This document shows, one piece after another, positions 21,934 through 29,892 of a DNA stretch of 30,991 bases. The notes under the pieces are model-generated. The model made no database searches. It had not been told where the DNA came from and worked only from the letters and a program-made list of their open reading frames with translations. Numbering within the stretch: position 1 is the stretch's first letter; every line of letters begins with the position of its first letter. Made by a program: the position numbers and the translations under genes. The stretch is from an uncultured Emergencia sp. (GTDB taxonomy: Bacteria > Bacillota > Clostridia > Peptostreptococcales > Anaerovoracaceae), in the NCBI GenBank assembly GCA_937997955.1, contig CALLDR010000103.1, positions 1 to 30,991 on the forward strand. The letters are read 5' to 3'.

Positions 21934-22587
21934 TCAGACCAGTTTCAGCAGGTCCTCGGCCTTCTCAATAAAATACTCCGGCGCGTCCAGACCCTCCAGG
22001 TCCTCTTTCGTGACCGCCTCGGCCCAGCCGACTAACGCCGCCTTGACCCCGGCGTTGTGGGCGCATTTGATGTCGAACATGCTGTCTCCCACCATCAAAG
22101 CCTCTTCTGCCTTCGCGCCCAGCCGGTCCAGGGTGATCAGCACCGGCTCCGGATCCGGCTTGTGCTTGCCGCAGTCGTCGCAGGTGATGATCTCGTCCAG
22201 ATATTCCGCGACGCCGAATTTGTTCAGGCCGATCATGGTGGTGTTCCGCATCCGGGACGTGGTCACGGCTGTCTTCAGGCCCCGCGCTTTCAGCTCTTTG
22301 ATCAGCTCCACCATGCCCGGGAACGGCTCGATCATCTTCTCGTAGATGTCCTTTTGATGTCCCCGGTAAATGGCGATGGCGGTCTCCACCGGCGTATCCG
22401 GAAAATATTTCGCCATGCTGACGGCAAGGGGCTCGCCGAAGGTTGCCTTCAGCGCCTCTTCCTCCGCTTCGCTGCCGGTCAGGACCCGGTACACGTGCTG
22501 CCAGGACTCGATGACCAGGCCGTTGGTGTTCGCCAGGGTTCCGTCAAAATCAAACAGTATGGTATTAAACATGGTATGAAAAGCCAT
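21934..22587 (-). CDS. ppaX: HAD-superfamily phosphatase, PpaX / phosphoglycolate-phosphatase type
   Basis: The 217-residue protein has all HAD motifs: DFDGTLANTN (motif I, Asp nucleophile), TTSRMRNTT (motif II region), K of GKHKPDPEPV (motif III) and MVGDSMFDIKCAHNAG (motif IV). Length, the KPDPEPVL segment and the overall order match Bacillus PpaX, a pyrophosphatase that clears pyrophosphate released by HPr kinase/phosphorylase. Phosphoglycolate phosphatase (Gph) is the close alternative, so the symbol is provisional. A GGGG/AAAGG stretch precedes ATG 22587. It is the first gene before addB. A 12-bp direct repeat lies in its promoter region. Confidence 0.82.
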   Translation of the reverse strand: MAFHTMFNTILFDFDGTLANTNGLVIESWQHVYRVLTGSEAEEEALKATFGEPLAVSMAKYFPDTPVETAIAIYRGHQKDIYEKMIEPFPGMVELIKELKARGLKTAVTTSRMRNTTMIGLNKFGVAEYLDEIITCDDCGKHKPDPEPVLITLDRLGAKAEEALMVGDSMFDIKCAHNAGVKAALVGWAEAVTKEDLEGLDAPEYFIEKAEDLLKLV

Positions 22588-22636
22588 CTTCCTTTCCCCT
22601 CTATGTTTCGATGATATTTCTGCTGTGTTTCATTAT

Positions 22637-22662
22637 AGCTTAGTTATAACAGCTTAGTTATA
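22637..22662. repeat. 12-bp direct repeat upstream of ppaX
   Basis: AGCTTAGTTATA occurs twice (22637-22648, 22651-22662), two bases apart. On the minus strand the first copy abuts a TATAAT (22637-22632) and a TTGAAA lies beyond the second copy (22668-22663). The 25-bp distance between the two boxes is too long for a normal promoter, so the duplication may have disturbed it, or the repeats may bind a regulator. Confidence 0.5.
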
Positions 22663-22712
22663 TTTCAAATTGCGTCTCGCGTCGCAGCTGTGTTTCTGCG
22701 TGTTCTGCCTGC

Positions 22713-24887
22713 CTAAAACTTCATGGTCAGGCCGATCTTCTTCTTTTCAGGATCGATGCTGATGATCTTCACCTTCACCGTGTCCCCCACGGAAACCACG
22801 TCCATGGGATGCTTGACGAACTTGTTGGACAGCTGGGACACGTGGACCAGTCCGTCCTGCTTGACGCCGATATCCACAAAGGCGCCGAAGTCCACCACGT
22901 TGCGGACGGTGCCTGTCAGCTCCATGTCCACCTTCAGATCCTCAAAGCTTCTCACGTCGTTTCGGAAGATCACCGGCGGCGCGTCCTCGCGGGGGTCTCT
23001 GGCCGGCTTCTTCATTTCCGCCACGATATCGGACAGGGTCATCTCTCCGATGCCCAGATCGGCCGCCATCTTTTTTACGCTTTCCGACGGCTTCTTCGCC
23101 GGATAGACCTGGAAGATCTTTTCGTCGATGGCCTCTCCCACGCCGCCCGCGGCGATATCCTCTTTGGTGATGCCGATCCTCTTCATCATCTCCTCCGCCG
23201 CCGGATAGGATTCAGGGTGGACGGAGGTGCTGTCCAGCGGCTCGCTGCCGCCGGTGATCCGCATAAAGCCGGCGCACTGCTTAAAGGCCTTTTCGCCCAG
23301 CTTAGACACCTTCATCAGCTCCTTCCGGTTCTGGAAACGTCCGTGCTCCTCCCGGTAAGCCACGATGTTCTTGGCGATACCCATGTTGACGCCGGAAATG
23401 TAGGAAAGCAGGGACGGCGACGCCGTGTTCAGGTCCACGCCTACCCTGTTCACGCAGTCCTCCACCACGGTGGCCAGAGCGCCGGTCAGCTGCTTCTGGT
23501 TGATATCGTGCTGATACTGGCCCACGCCGATATGCTTGGGATCGATCTTGACCAGCTCGGCCAGCGGATCCTGCAGTCTGCGGCCCAGGGACATGGCCCC
23601 TCTGGTGGTCACGTCCAGATCAGGGTATTCCTCCGACGCCAGCTTTGACGCGGAATACACAGAAGCCCCCGCCTCGTTGACGATAGTGTACTGAATATCG
23701 TAGTACTTCTTCTTTAAATATTCTGCGACCACTTCCTCGGTCTCCCTGGAAGCGGTGCCGTTGCCGATGACGATGACGTCGCAGCCGTATTTTTCAATGA
23801 TCTTGGTCAGCACCCGCTCTGTGCCCGCCACGTCTTTCTTCGGCTCTGTCGGGTAAATGGTGGTAAAGGCTCTCAGCCTGCCGGTCTCATCCAGCACGGC
23901 CACCTTGCAGCCGGTTCTGTAGCCCGGGTCGATGGCGATGACCTTCTTTCCCCGCACCGGCGGCACCATGAGCAGCTTCTCCGTATTCTTGGCAAAGACT
24001 TTGACAGCGTCGGTCTCCGCCCGCTCAGTCAGAACGTTTCTCATCTCCCGCTCGATGGACGGGGCGATGAGCCGTTTATAGGCGTCGGCGATGGTCTCCC
24101 GCAGCAGATCCTCAAAGATGGACTTGCCGCGGATCACCTGCTTTTCGATATATCCCGTGATCACATCGCTGTCGATGGTCACCTTCACCTTCAGCTTCTT
24201 CTCCTTTTCGCCCCGGTTGACGGCCAGCACTCTGTGATTCGGCATCTTGCAGATGGCTTCGCTGCTGCCGTAATACATGTCGTAGACCGTCTTTTCCTCC
24301 GGGTCTGCGGCCTCTGTGGAGATCTGTCCCCGCTCAAAGGTCTTCTCTCTGATGGCTTTGGTCAGGTCGGCGTCGTCGGCGATCATCTCGGCGATGATGT
24401 CCATGGCTCCCTGGGCGGCCTCTTCCGCCGTCTCCACGCCTTTTTCAGGATCGATGAAGTCCGCCGCCACCGCAAGGGGATCTCCGTCCTTCTTCTGCTG
24501 GGCGTAAAAGATCATGGCCAGAGGCTCCAGGCCCTTTTCTTTGGCCTTTGACGCTCTGGTAGCCTTTTTCTGTTTATACGGCTTGTACAGATCCTCCACC
24601 CGCTGCAGCACCTCCGCCTTCTCGATCTCCGCCTTCAGTTCGGCGGTCAGCTTGCCCTGCTCGTCGATGAGACGGATAACCTCTTCCTTCCTGGCTTCCA
24701 GATTCCTGAGGTAGGTCAGCCTTTCCTCCATGTCCCGGAGAATCACGTCGGTCAGGCCGCCGGTGACCTCTTTCCGGTACCGGGCGATAAAGGGAATGGT
24801 GTTTCCCTCGTCGATCAGGTTCACCGTGTTTTCTACCTGGGCGGTCTTAACCTTAAATTCACTTGCTAATGTTTCTATGATATTCAT
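22713..24887 (-). CDS. tex: Tex family S1 RNA-binding protein
   Basis: The 724-residue product has the full Tex layout. There is an N-terminal helical Tex domain (IPFIARYRKEVTGGLTD) and a YqgF/RNase H-like domain (VIAIDPGYRTGCKVAVLDE, near residue 320). Helix-hairpin-helix motifs follow (SYISGVNMGIAKNIVAYR), then a C-terminal S1 domain (RNVVDFGAFVDIGVKQDGLV). Tex is a nucleic-acid-binding factor associated with transcription, related to eukaryotic Spt6. It lies 27 bp after prfB and is probably co-transcribed with it. The start at 24887 has GAGG about 13 bases upstream, a rather long spacing, but no better start is seen. Confidence 0.93.
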   Translation of the reverse strand: MNIIETLASEFKVKTAQVENTVNLIDEGNTIPFIARYRKEVTGGLTDVILRDMEERLTYLRNLEARKEEVIRLIDEQGKLTAELKAEIEKAEVLQRVEDLYKPYKQKKATRASKAKEKGLEPLAMIFYAQQKKDGDPLAVAADFIDPEKGVETAEEAAQGAMDIIAEMIADDADLTKAIREKTFERGQISTEAADPEEKTVYDMYYGSSEAICKMPNHRVLAVNRGEKEKKLKVKVTIDSDVITGYIEKQVIRGKSIFEDLLRETIADAYKRLIAPSIEREMRNVLTERAETDAVKVFAKNTEKLLMVPPVRGKKVIAIDPGYRTGCKVAVLDETGRLRAFTTIYPTEPKKDVAGTERVLTKIIEKYGCDVIVIGNGTASRETEEVVAEYLKKKYYDIQYTIVNEAGASVYSASKLASEEYPDLDVTTRGAMSLGRRLQDPLAELVKIDPKHIGVGQYQHDINQKQLTGALATVVEDCVNRVGVDLNTASPSLLSYISGVNMGIAKNIVAYREEHGRFQNRKELMKVSKLGEKAFKQCAGFMRITGGSEPLDSTSVHPESYPAAEEMMKRIGITKEDIAAGGVGEAIDEKIFQVYPAKKPSESVKKMAADLGIGEMTLSDIVAEMKKPARDPREDAPPVIFRNDVRSFEDLKVDMELTGTVRNVVDFGAFVDIGVKQDGLVHVSQLSNKFVKHPMDVVSVGDTVKVKIISIDPEKKKIGLTMKF

Positions 24888-24914
24888 GTATTCTGTTCGT
24901 CCTCAACTTCTGTC

Positions 24915-26028
24915 TTACTTGTCTGATTCGTCTTTCTGCTTCAATTTTTCATTGATAAAGTAGTCGATGTCCCCATCCATGACGGCGTTGACATTACCTA
25001 CCTCCGCGCCGGTCCTGTGATCCTTGACCATGGTGTAGGGCTGGAACACGTAGGAGCGGATCTGGGAACCCCATGTGATCAGGGAAAAGTCTCCTTTCAG
25101 CTCCTTCAGGTTTTCCTTGTGCTCCTGTTCCTTCAGCTCCATCAGCTTTGAGGCCAGGATCTTCATGGCCATCTCCTTGTTCTGATGCTGGCTCCGCTCG
25201 TTCTGGCAGGTGACCACGATATGGGTCGGCAGATGGGTGATCCTGATGGCCGAATCGGTCTTGTTGACGTGCTGGCCGCCCGCCCCGCTGCTCCGATACG
25301 TATCGATGCGCAGATCCTCCGGATCGATTTCCACGGTCATGTCGTCCTCGATCTCCGGCATGACTTCCAGGGCAGCAAAAGAAGTCTGCCGCTTGCCCGC
25401 CGAGTTAAACGGCGAGATCCGCACCAGACGGTGAACGCCCTTTTCGTTTTTCAGATAGCCGTAGGCGTTTTCGCCTTCTACGATCATGGTGGCGCTTTTG
25501 ATGCCGGCCTCCGTGTCGTCCTGCATATCCACCAGGGTGACCTTGTAGCCCTTCTTCTCCGCCCAGCGGGTATACATCCGATAGAGCATCTGGGCCCAGT
25601 CCATGGCATCGACGCCGCCGGTGCCGGCGTGGACAGAGATGATGGCGTTGTTGTGGTCATACTTTCCGTCCAGCAGCGTATCCAGCTTCAGCTCCTCCAG
25701 CTGGGCCTGCAGCTGGGCGAAGCTCTCTACGATGGCGTCCGCCTCTTCTTCGTCCTCCATCTCCTCGGCCAGCTCAATGAGCTCCTCCGTATCCGTAAAG
25801 CCTTTTTCCAGGCGGTCATACCGTTCTACTCTGGTTTCCAGGCTTTTTTTCTTCTTCAGTAAATTCTGCGCCGCTTCCGGGTCGTCCCAAAAGCCCTGCG
25901 CTTCCGTCTCTTTTGTAAGCTTTTCTAATTCTCCCTTCAGACCAGCCAGGTCAAAGGGACTCACCTACCTCTTTGAGCTTCGCGATCGCCTGCGGCAGAT
26001 CGACTTTGATCTGATCCAACTGAATCAT
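24915..26028 (-). CDS. prfB: Peptide chain release factor 2, with programmed +1 frameshift
   Basis: The gene is two joined segments, minus 26028-25954 (25 codons beginning MIQLDQIKV) and 25952-24915. They are linked by ribosome +1 shifting at CTT-TGA-C. The 370-residue product recognises UGA/UAA stops and triggers peptide release. After joining, SPF falls at residues 205-207 and GGQ at 250-252, exactly the Escherichia coli RF2 numbering. The apparent GTG start at 25964 is an artefact of reading only the second frame. GGGAG lies 11 bases before ATG 26028. Regulation: when RF2 is scarce the UGA is decoded slowly and shifting rises, giving autogenous control. tex follows 27 bp downstream. Confidence 0.95.
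25950..25967 (-). promoter_or_regulatory. prfB programmed frameshift signal
   Basis: On the minus strand GGTGAG, an internal Shine-Dalgarno-like element, is followed three bases later by CTT-TGA-C. The in-frame TGA is 25953-25951 and the shifted GAC is 25952-25950. The element order and 3-base spacing match the classic RF2 recoding site. Confidence 0.93.
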
Positions 26029-26086
26029 GCTTTTCTCAACTCCCTTCGTTTTGGAAAATCGGGCAAATCCCGTATCTATATATCAT

Positions 26087-26115
26087 ATCATAAAACCCGC
26101 GAGAAAACTAGTAAA
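26087..26115 (-). promoter_or_regulatory. Putative prfB promoter
   Basis: On the minus strand TTTACT (26115-26110), 17-bp spacer, TATGAT (26092-26087), about 60 bases before ATG 26028. Confidence 0.5.
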
Positions 26116-26421
26116 AGAGTTGGCTGTTTGCCAGAGCGCTAGGTAAGTCTCGTCCTTCAGTAAAACCAATATAGTATAATTTTTTGCCCTGTCAAAAGTG
26201 GCGTGATTCTCCATAACCTGGGTAGACAGAGAACTAGGTACATGTTTTAAAGGACTTGCCATACCAGCCACAATCGCATGTTCTGCATGGTACGTTCCAG
26301 AATAAGATATTGGTTTTAAGTCCCTCTCGTGAGAATAACAAAATAAGATCCTGAAAGAAACTCCTCCCGGAGTCTTATATCATTTCGCCGCTTAAGTTAT
26401 ATCCTATAGTAATCCTCTACA
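26116..26421. other. Gene-poor spacer containing an inverted-repeat-bounded element of unknown nature
   Basis: The arms TAAAACCAATAT (26161-26172) and ATATTGGTTTTA (26309-26320) are perfect 12-bp inverted repeats about 136 bp apart. One minus-strand frame is open for roughly 98 codons through the spacer and past it, from about 26376 to 26083, but has no well-placed ATG plus ribosome binding site. I recognise no protein in it. A short hairpin ACTCC-GGGA-GGAGT followed by TTCTTT (26360-26373) may weakly terminate the antitoxin message. Candidates are a small non-autonomous mobile element, a structured RNA or a decayed gene. Confidence 0.4.
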
Positions 26422-27441
26422 TTATGATGTCTTTTCCAACATATCATGGATATATGCCTTCAGACCTTCTTCCGTTCCTATCCCGTACTTATGGTTGATC
26501 GCTTCATAGTATTTCATGATACATTCCTTCGGAAGAAGCTCACTCGAAGGAATACTGTCTCCGTAGCCTTTCCTGGCCTCCTTCCACGGATCCTCATTGT
26601 GTGTAATCCGCTCCAGTACTTTCCCACCGTACATCCCGAATGTATTCACCACAAGATCAATTACGTTCTTCTCGTCTTCCGTCAGGGCATCCGCAGTTCC
26701 TTCAAACAAAGCAAACCGCGCATCATCAATCGGATTATATTTGAAATCTCTGAACAGTTCATATACCTCCGGATATACCGGACCATGCACCCATGCCCGA
26801 CAGTCCTCTCCAAAAATCGGTCTGCCATACAAAGCAGAATAAATGCCCTGTATGAAATACAAAAGTTTCTGCAGCATCAGAGGGGTTACCTCTTCCAGCT
26901 TTTCAAACACATATGCAATCACCCTCAGCATCTTGTCAGAAACAGAAAACAGGCTCTCTATGCTGTCTGCCGTTGCCATCGCCTTCTTAAATGCTACATC
27001 TGTCAGCTTATCTCTGTTCTCTACAAGTTTCGTTTTCATATATGCCGGGGAAGAGAGTGCCGCTCTTACCACATCTGAATACTCTCTGGACGGAACCTGC
27101 CCTTCCAGATATCTCGGTATAGTAACCTCGCCAAATCCAAGTGCAAGCGACAGCGGAGCCTTACCAATCTTATAGATCTTCATCAGTCTTTCAATATCAT
27201 CAATAGAGGCAAGCCCTTCTGTGGTTCTGTACTGCTCATCGATTTCCTGGACATTCTTATCAATCAGTCCGGGGATGCTCATTTCCTCACCACACTCCGC
27301 ACATATAGCTACGGTGATTCCAAATGTGTAATCTTTATCTTTTATGGTCTTTACGATGTTCCTCTTCTGCAAAAGGTACTCTGTTTCCCTTCTGCAGTCT
27401 ATGCAGAAATCTCTTCTTCCCTTCTCTGTCATAACGGCCAC
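26422..27441 (-). CDS. Panacea-type antitoxin with N-terminal MqsA/YgiT-like zinc finger
   Basis: The 339-residue protein begins with a zinc-finger pattern C13-x2-C16 and C47-x2-C50, as in MqsA/YgiT antitoxins. A helix-turn-helix-like stretch follows (YKIGKAPLSLALGFGEVTIP, ~90-110). The C-terminal Panacea/SocA-like (DUF4065) domain spans ~165-300 (LQKLLYFIQGIYSALYGRP, RAWVHGPVYPEVYELF). Panacea domains neutralise diverse toxins by direct binding; the zinc finger and HTH probably bind DNA for autorepression. The start is GTG 27441 with AGGAGG 7 bases upstream; ATG 27432 is an alternative. It lies 15 bp after a toxin gene that is frameshifted, so this may be an antitoxin without its partner. 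The region is more A+T-rich than its neighbours, suggesting transfer. Confidence 0.87.
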   Translation of the reverse strand: MAVMTEKGRRDFCIDCRRETEYLLQKRNIVKTIKDKDYTFGITVAICAECGEEMSIPGLIDKNVQEIDEQYRTTEGLASIDDIERLMKIYKIGKAPLSLALGFGEVTIPRYLEGQVPSREYSDVVRAALSSPAYMKTKLVENRDKLTDVAFKKAMATADSIESLFSVSDKMLRVIAYVFEKLEEVTPLMLQKLLYFIQGIYSALYGRPIFGEDCRAWVHGPVYPEVYELFRDFKYNPIDDARFALFEGTADALTEDEKNVIDLVVNTFGMYGGKVLERITHNEDPWKEARKGYGDSIPSSELLPKECIMKYYEAINHKYGIGTEEGLKAYIHDMLEKTS

Positions 27442-27456
27442 CTCTTTTCCTCCTGA

Positions 27457-27898
27457 TTATTTGAAATAATATGTCAGTGGATGTTTCTGCTCATGGAATG
27501 AAATAACAATCACAAAACAGTTTTCCAGCTTATTAAATTTGATATATAGAGATACGGTTTTCTCTTCCTTTCCGGTTCTCTCCAAAAGAGTAACATCTTT
27601 GCCAAATACATATAGTCTTTCGCGCTCAAGGCCTTTATGTTCATTCTGCAGAATTTCCGAAAAATCCATTACAGTAAGGCTCAATATAATTAATTTCCTT
27701 CGCTTTTGCTTCATCGATAACATAGTCCAGAAACAGATTGATGTTATCCTGCCGTTTGGCGTTCCGATCAAGCCGGTATCTATTATTCTCAACAGCCTCT
27801 TTCACTTCAGAAAGATACTGCTCTATGTCGTTTTTCTTTATGTTCAATACTTCATCCTCTGCAGAGTATACGATATGATTTTCGTTTTTTCCCATCAT
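27457..27898 (-). pseudogene. MqsR-like toxin gene, disrupted by a frameshift
   Basis: Two overlapping minus-strand frames carry consecutive parts of one protein. The upstream part runs from ATG 27898 through FLDYVIDEAKAKEI. The downstream part continues LSLTVMDFSEILQNEH and ends with SLYIKFNKLENCFVIVISFH and LTYYFK. Between them AATT is duplicated (AATTAATT, 27688-27695). Removing one copy restores a single ~145-codon frame reading KEIILSLTVMDF. The size, the beta-rich end and the partner antitoxin suggest an MqsR-like RNase toxin, but the fold assignment is tentative. The ATG pair has no ribosome binding site; TTG 27847, with GAGG 8 bases upstream, could be the true start. The gene would not make full-length toxin unless the ribosome shifts. 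Confidence 0.65.
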
Positions 27899-27948
27899 CA
27901 GCATACATCGATGATAGAATTTTATCAATATCCAATCACCAGCTTTCG

Positions 27949-28146
27949 ATGTACGGCGACAGAAAATATCTGCCGCCAGCTCCACAGGCAGGCAGCATGC
28001 TCTTCGTAGCATCAAAGGTAGGAGAAACCCCAATCACGGATATTATCAAAAATTTATGGCCGTTCCTGATCGCCATCACCGTCGCAATAATCCTGATGAT
28101 CGCGTTCCCGCCGATCATCACCTTCCTGCCTGGACTGGTAAATTAA
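27949..28146 (+). pseudogene. 3' fragment of a TRAP transporter large permease (DctM-like) gene
   Basis: The last ~50 codons read LFVASKVGETPITDIIKNLW, PFLIAITVAIILMI, FPPIITFLPGLVN and stop, the typical end of the ~430-residue DctM/TRAP large permease (LFVAS..G.TP...I....PFL, then FLP). Nothing upstream encodes the remaining eleven membrane segments. The sequence before about 27980 is not family-like and merges into the toxin gene on the other strand. It is a scar left when the toxin-antitoxin segment replaced the 5' part. An AAAGGAG after the stop may be the leftover ribosome binding site of a lost downstream gene. It could still make a ~65-residue peptide, but no function is expected. Confidence 0.75.
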
Positions 28147-28161
28147 AAGGAGATATAAACA

Positions 28162-28187
28162 GCCGGAGCAGCGCCTGCCGCTCCGGC
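28162..28187 (+). terminator. Terminator of the former TRAP permease gene
   Basis: GCCGGAGC and GCTCCGGC arms (8 bp) around a 10-base loop are followed by a T-rich tail. It is 15 bp after the stop of the permease fragment and may also act on the opposing radical SAM gene. Confidence 0.65.
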
Positions 28188-28212
28188 CTTCTATAATTTT
28201 CATTTCTTCAGC

Positions 28213-29592
28213 CTATGCATGCTGTTCTCTTTCTTCCCAGAGCTTTTCGGCCACCGGCGCCCACGCCTTGGCGTAGTCCACGCACTTGCCGCAGAGGTGC
28301 TCGCAGGACTCAGGCGCTTCCAGATCCGTAGACTTTGCGCCGGTCTTTTTCACCAGCTCCTGCAGGATCTCCGGATTTTCCAGCATCGGACAAGGCCGCA
28401 GATGGTTCTCATTAAACGGCTGTCCGTCTCTGTACGCCAGGAACAGCGGCTGGCGCAGGCAGTCCAGCAGAGACTGCTCTTTGATGTTTGCGCCGGAGTA
28501 GTGGATGAAAACACATGGCTCCACATCTCCGTTGGCATTGATATGACAGTATCTCTCACCTGCCGCGATACAGCCGTGGACAAATTCCCCGTCGTTCTGG
28601 AAGTCGATGGCAAACAGTTCCTTGCCGCCCTCCAGGCCGCGGATCTCACGGACCTTATCGTGCATGTAAACTCTCTGCTCCGGCGTCAGCAGCAGCTCTG
28701 TGCTGGCGTTTACGCCTACAGGCATGTAATGGAAATACCACGCGAAAATGCAGCCCTTTTCGATGAGCATATCCAGGAACTCATCGCTGGTCACGGTGAG
28801 ATAATTCTGGCTGGTGTAGCAGATGGATACGCCGAAAGGAATCTTCCTGCTGTGCATCAGATCCATAGCGTCCAGCACTTTCTGGAAGTGTCCTTCTCCC
28901 CTTCTGCCGTCGTTGCTCTCTTCAAAGCCTTCGATGCTGACAGATACGAAGAAGTTTCCAATCCGCAGCAGCTCGTCACAGAACGCCTCGTCGATCAGCG
29001 TACCGTTGGTGAAAGCGTGGAACGCGCAGTCGCTGTGCTTCTCGCAGAGGCGGATGATGTCTTTTTTCTTGATCAGCGGCTCACCGCCGGTAAACAGATA
29101 GGCGTGGATGCCCAGTTCCTTGCCTTCTGTGACCACCTTATCCATATCCTCAAAGGACAGGTTCATCTTGTCGCCGTATTCCGCCGCCCAACATCCGGTA
29201 CAGTGCATATTACATGCCGTCGTCGGGTCCATGAGGATGATCCACGGTATGTTGCACTGATACTGCTCCGCCATCTTCAGCGACGTCTTATAGCCCCTGA
29301 ACCCGGCTTCGTATCCCGCGTTCAGAGCCAACAGCTTCAGAATCTTAGGATCTACCTCCCGTAAGAGCCGATGTGTGTAGCGGGCCCACTTGCTGTCCGG
29401 CTTGCAGGTTAAGGTCCTCAGCGTTTCAAAGGAAGACGCCTCCCAGGAATTTCCCAGAATCTTCTCCATCATCCCGATGATGGATTGGAAGGCTTCAGAC
29501 ACGTCCTCCCCATTCTGTGCCTTGGAAATGATCTTATCCAGCCCCACCTCAAAGGCTTTTCTTTCTATCTTATGTGTGATGCGATTCTCCAT
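28213..29592 (-). CDS. Radical SAM protein with C-terminal cysteine-rich (SPASM-like) region
   Basis: The 459-residue protein has the radical SAM cluster motif C127-x3-C131-x2-C134 (CNMHCTGCW), then FTGGEPL (SAM binding), NGTLID and VSIEG strands. The C-terminal third has further cysteines (CHINANGDVEPC, RPCPML, CEHLCGKC), consistent with an auxiliary iron-sulfur site as in SPASM/twitch proteins. About 115 residues precede the core, a helical N-terminal extension. The substrate is unknown: no precursor peptide or partner enzyme is adjacent. ATG 29592 is preferred, with GGAGG 11 bases upstream; the TTG 18 bases further up lies on that site. It is monocistronic. A TATAAT (29658-29653) upstream lacks a clear -35. 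Confidence 0.87.
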   Translation of the reverse strand: MENRITHKIERKAFEVGLDKIISKAQNGEDVSEAFQSIIGMMEKILGNSWEASSFETLRTLTCKPDSKWARYTHRLLREVDPKILKLLALNAGYEAGFRGYKTSLKMAEQYQCNIPWIILMDPTTACNMHCTGCWAAEYGDKMNLSFEDMDKVVTEGKELGIHAYLFTGGEPLIKKKDIIRLCEKHSDCAFHAFTNGTLIDEAFCDELLRIGNFFVSVSIEGFEESNDGRRGEGHFQKVLDAMDLMHSRKIPFGVSICYTSQNYLTVTSDEFLDMLIEKGCIFAWYFHYMPVGVNASTELLLTPEQRVYMHDKVREIRGLEGGKELFAIDFQNDGEFVHGCIAAGERYCHINANGDVEPCVFIHYSGANIKEQSLLDCLRQPLFLAYRDGQPFNENHLRPCPMLENPEILQELVKKTGAKSTDLEAPESCEHLCGKCVDYAKAWAPVAEKLWEEREQHA

Positions 29593-29830
29593 TTTATTTT
29601 TTACCTCCAAACTGTGTTCCCTCTGTAGAAATCATACTCCAATTTTACCACTATTATATTCATTCTACCCCATATTTTCCCTTATGAATCCATACAATGT
29701 AAAAAATTTGTCTAATTAATATGCAGATATTTGCTTTTGATTCCGCATACCACGCGGCATGCAGGGCGGAAAATGAGAGAGTGGGAGGGAGAATTGAAAC
29801 TTCCAGGGTTCCGCAGAAACCCGTAGTAAA

Positions 29831-29875
29831 AATCACCGAAATGCGTTACAATAACCTTAACGCATCAATCACCGA
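29831..29875 (+). promoter_or_regulatory. Nested repeat array at the RNase Z promoter
   Basis: An inverted repeat ATGCGTTA-N9-TAACGCAT (29841-29865) encloses a -10-like TACAAT. It is flanked on both sides by the direct repeat AATCACCGA (29831-29839, 29867-29875). The start codon is 18 bases further on. This looks like an operator, though a 5' mRNA hairpin is possible. Elsewhere in the 29593-29892 spacer I see only the A+T-rich upstream region of the radical SAM gene. Confidence 0.4.
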
Positions 29876-29892
29876 GAAAGGAGCTTTCCTCT

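Noticed and set aside
25915..25964. GTG at 25964 as the start of release factor 2
   Set aside because: It lies inside the internal Shine-Dalgarno/frameshift element; the zero frame from ATG 26028 supplies the conserved N-terminus and correct RF2 numbering.
27641..28033. A 130-residue protein starting at 28033 as the toxin
   Set aside because: Its first ~45 codons are antisense to the TRAP permease fragment, and its end after KAKEI is the frameshifted tail; only the middle is toxin-like.
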